From NCBI RefSeq assembly GCF_014643515.1, contig NZ_BMJP01000001.1, positions 434,001 through 498,000 of the forward strand: a DNA stretch of 64,000 nucleotides, in the 5' to 3' direction. The notes under the pieces are model-generated. The model was not told where the DNA came from. It did not search any database and saw nothing but the letters and a program-made list of their open reading frames with translations. Numbering within the stretch: the first letter of the stretch is position 1; each line of letters begins with the position of its first letter. Of the stretch, positions 63,255-64,000 are shown piece after piece. The stretch is from Sphingomonas prati. Its GTDB lineage: Bacteria; Pseudomonadota; Alphaproteobacteria; Sphingomonadales; Sphingomonadaceae. The translations under genes were made by a program, and so were the position numbers.

Positions 63255-63997
63255 GCCCGTGCCGCCTCCCGCGGGAAGTAGGGGACAAAGCGCGCGGCCT
63301 CTGCAGCAAGCGCTGCGTCCCACTGGTGGGCTTCACGTCCATCTGCGTAAGCAACCAGGTACTTGAAGGCGAACGCTGCGGCGTCAGGTGCCGGGACGCT
63401 CATCAAAGCTTCCTCGGCGGCAAAGCGGGCATTCATCAAAGCGTCGGAGCGCTCTTCGATATCCCCCGGAATGTCAGCCTCGTTCGCCGCGTAGCGCGCG
63501 AACGCCGGAAGGTACGTCGTCTCGTCGTAGATCCGCTCGGCAGTCTTGGCAGCAACGAACGAGGCCAACACGGCCGGCCAAGCCCCTTGCTCGTTATCCG
63601 ACACCTGCAATGGCGCGTAAGCCCTTTCGAACCGCTCGAGATCATCGAGAAGCGAACGCACCTCGTCCGTGTGGACATTCGCATCCACAGCGATCCCGAA
63701 CTTGATCCGCGCCGCGGCCAGATCAGGCGCAGGCGTGACGAACAGGACGTTTTCTGCCGCGGTGTCTGCGGCCATCGGAAGGTCGACTGCCGCTTCCGCT
63801 GCCGCATAGCCGGGGTCTGCCGGGTGCATACAGGCGAACGGGGCGTTGGCTGCGCTGAAGGCGGCATTCGCCACCCGATAAGCGGCAAGATTACGATCCC
63901 AGGTGCGCCGCATCGACGTATCGGTCGGGGTGCGAGTCCCGGTCGGGCCTCCACTCTCGGCAAGGCGGAGAGCGTCGGTCAGCGCGGAAAGCATCAT
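63251..63997 (-). CDS. Ala-rich phage-type unknown protein, near window edge
   Basis: 248 residues if it starts at the ATG at 63997 or 63994, but the true start may lie beyond the window. Ala-rich helical protein (RVANAAFSAANAPFACMHPA, RYAANEADIPGDIEERSDAL). No family recognised. Its stop overlaps the next start, so it is part of the leftward operon. Confidence 0.55.
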   Translation of the reverse strand: MMLSALTDALRLAESGGPTGTRTPTDTSMRRTWDRNLAAYRVANAAFSAANAPFACMHPADPGYAAAEAAVDLPMAADTAAENVLFVTPAPDLAAARIKFGIAVDANVHTDEVRSLLDDLERFERAYAPLQVSDNEQGAWPAVLASFVAAKTAERIYDETTYLPAFARYAANEADIPGDIEERSDALMNARFAAEEALMSVPAPDAAAFAFKYLVAYADGREAHQWDAALAAEAARFVPYFPREAARA

Positions 63998-64000
63998 CTC

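Larger units (their letters stand above)
57255..64000. mobile_element. Left part of a second element at tRNA-Ser(GGA)
   Basis: The tRNA 3' end is followed by an integrase gene on the same strand, then phage-type genes (Bro-N/KilAC antirepressor, AlpA-type regulator, small coupled unknowns). The other end is outside the window; no second copy of the tRNA 3' end is seen here, so the boundary is open. Confidence 0.7.

Overview
The window looks like the chromosome of a sphingomonad (alphaproteobacterium, Sphingomonas-like). The evidence is high GC, TonB-dependent receptors of the sphingomonad/Caulobacter type, an EipA (DUF1134) gene, a dihydroorotase next to a YgfZ-like gene, a 34-residue Lys-rich protein of a kind common in this group, and repeated short palindromes typical of these genomes. 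It falls into four blocks.

Block 1 (1-23175) is a carbohydrate-utilisation locus that I read as a xyloglucan utilisation locus. A TonB-dependent receptor and a tryptophan-halogenase-like gene run leftwards. A six-gene operon runs rightwards: GH2, GH35/DUF5597, GH29, GH42, SGNH esterase, GH29. Then come a convergent GH74 endo-xyloglucanase, a GH31 alpha-xylosidase divergent from it, and a second TonB-dependent receptor. Together these would cut the beta-glucan backbone, import oligosaccharides, remove fucose, acetyl and galactose, and then remove xylose. No regulator gene is seen.

Block 2 (23351-47911) is a 24.6-kb integrative element inserted into the 3' end of tRNA-Ser(GCU). The last 14 bases of the tRNA (with CCA) recur as a direct repeat at the other end, beside a tyrosine integrase. 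Cargo is almost entirely defence-like: an AlpA-type regulator and a HUH Rep-like protein; a C-protein-like XRE regulator beside a broken gene; an AlbA_2 protein with an unknown partner; a RES-domain protein with a translationally coupled 72-residue partner; an ABC-three-component operon; a helicase gene split by an in-frame amber codon; and a type I restriction-modification operon that also carries a GIY-YIG/DUF4357 gene and a DUF6883 gene.

Block 3 (47898-57254) is core chromosome: tRNA-Ser(GCU), eipA, dihydroorotase, ygfZ-like, two small conserved proteins, aconitase, a Gly-rich lipoprotein and a cyclophilin-type isomerase, separated by short palindromic and tandem repeats.

Block 4 (57255-64000) starts at tRNA-Ser(GGA), followed at once by a second tyrosine integrase, a PPP-type phosphatase, a Bro-N/KilAC antirepressor and a leftward operon of small phage-type genes with 4-bp stop/start overlaps. 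This is the left part of a second element whose far end lies outside the window.

Main limits: all family calls are from motif reading without searches; starts are chosen from ribosome-binding sites and overlaps; several small genes are unsupported beyond context.
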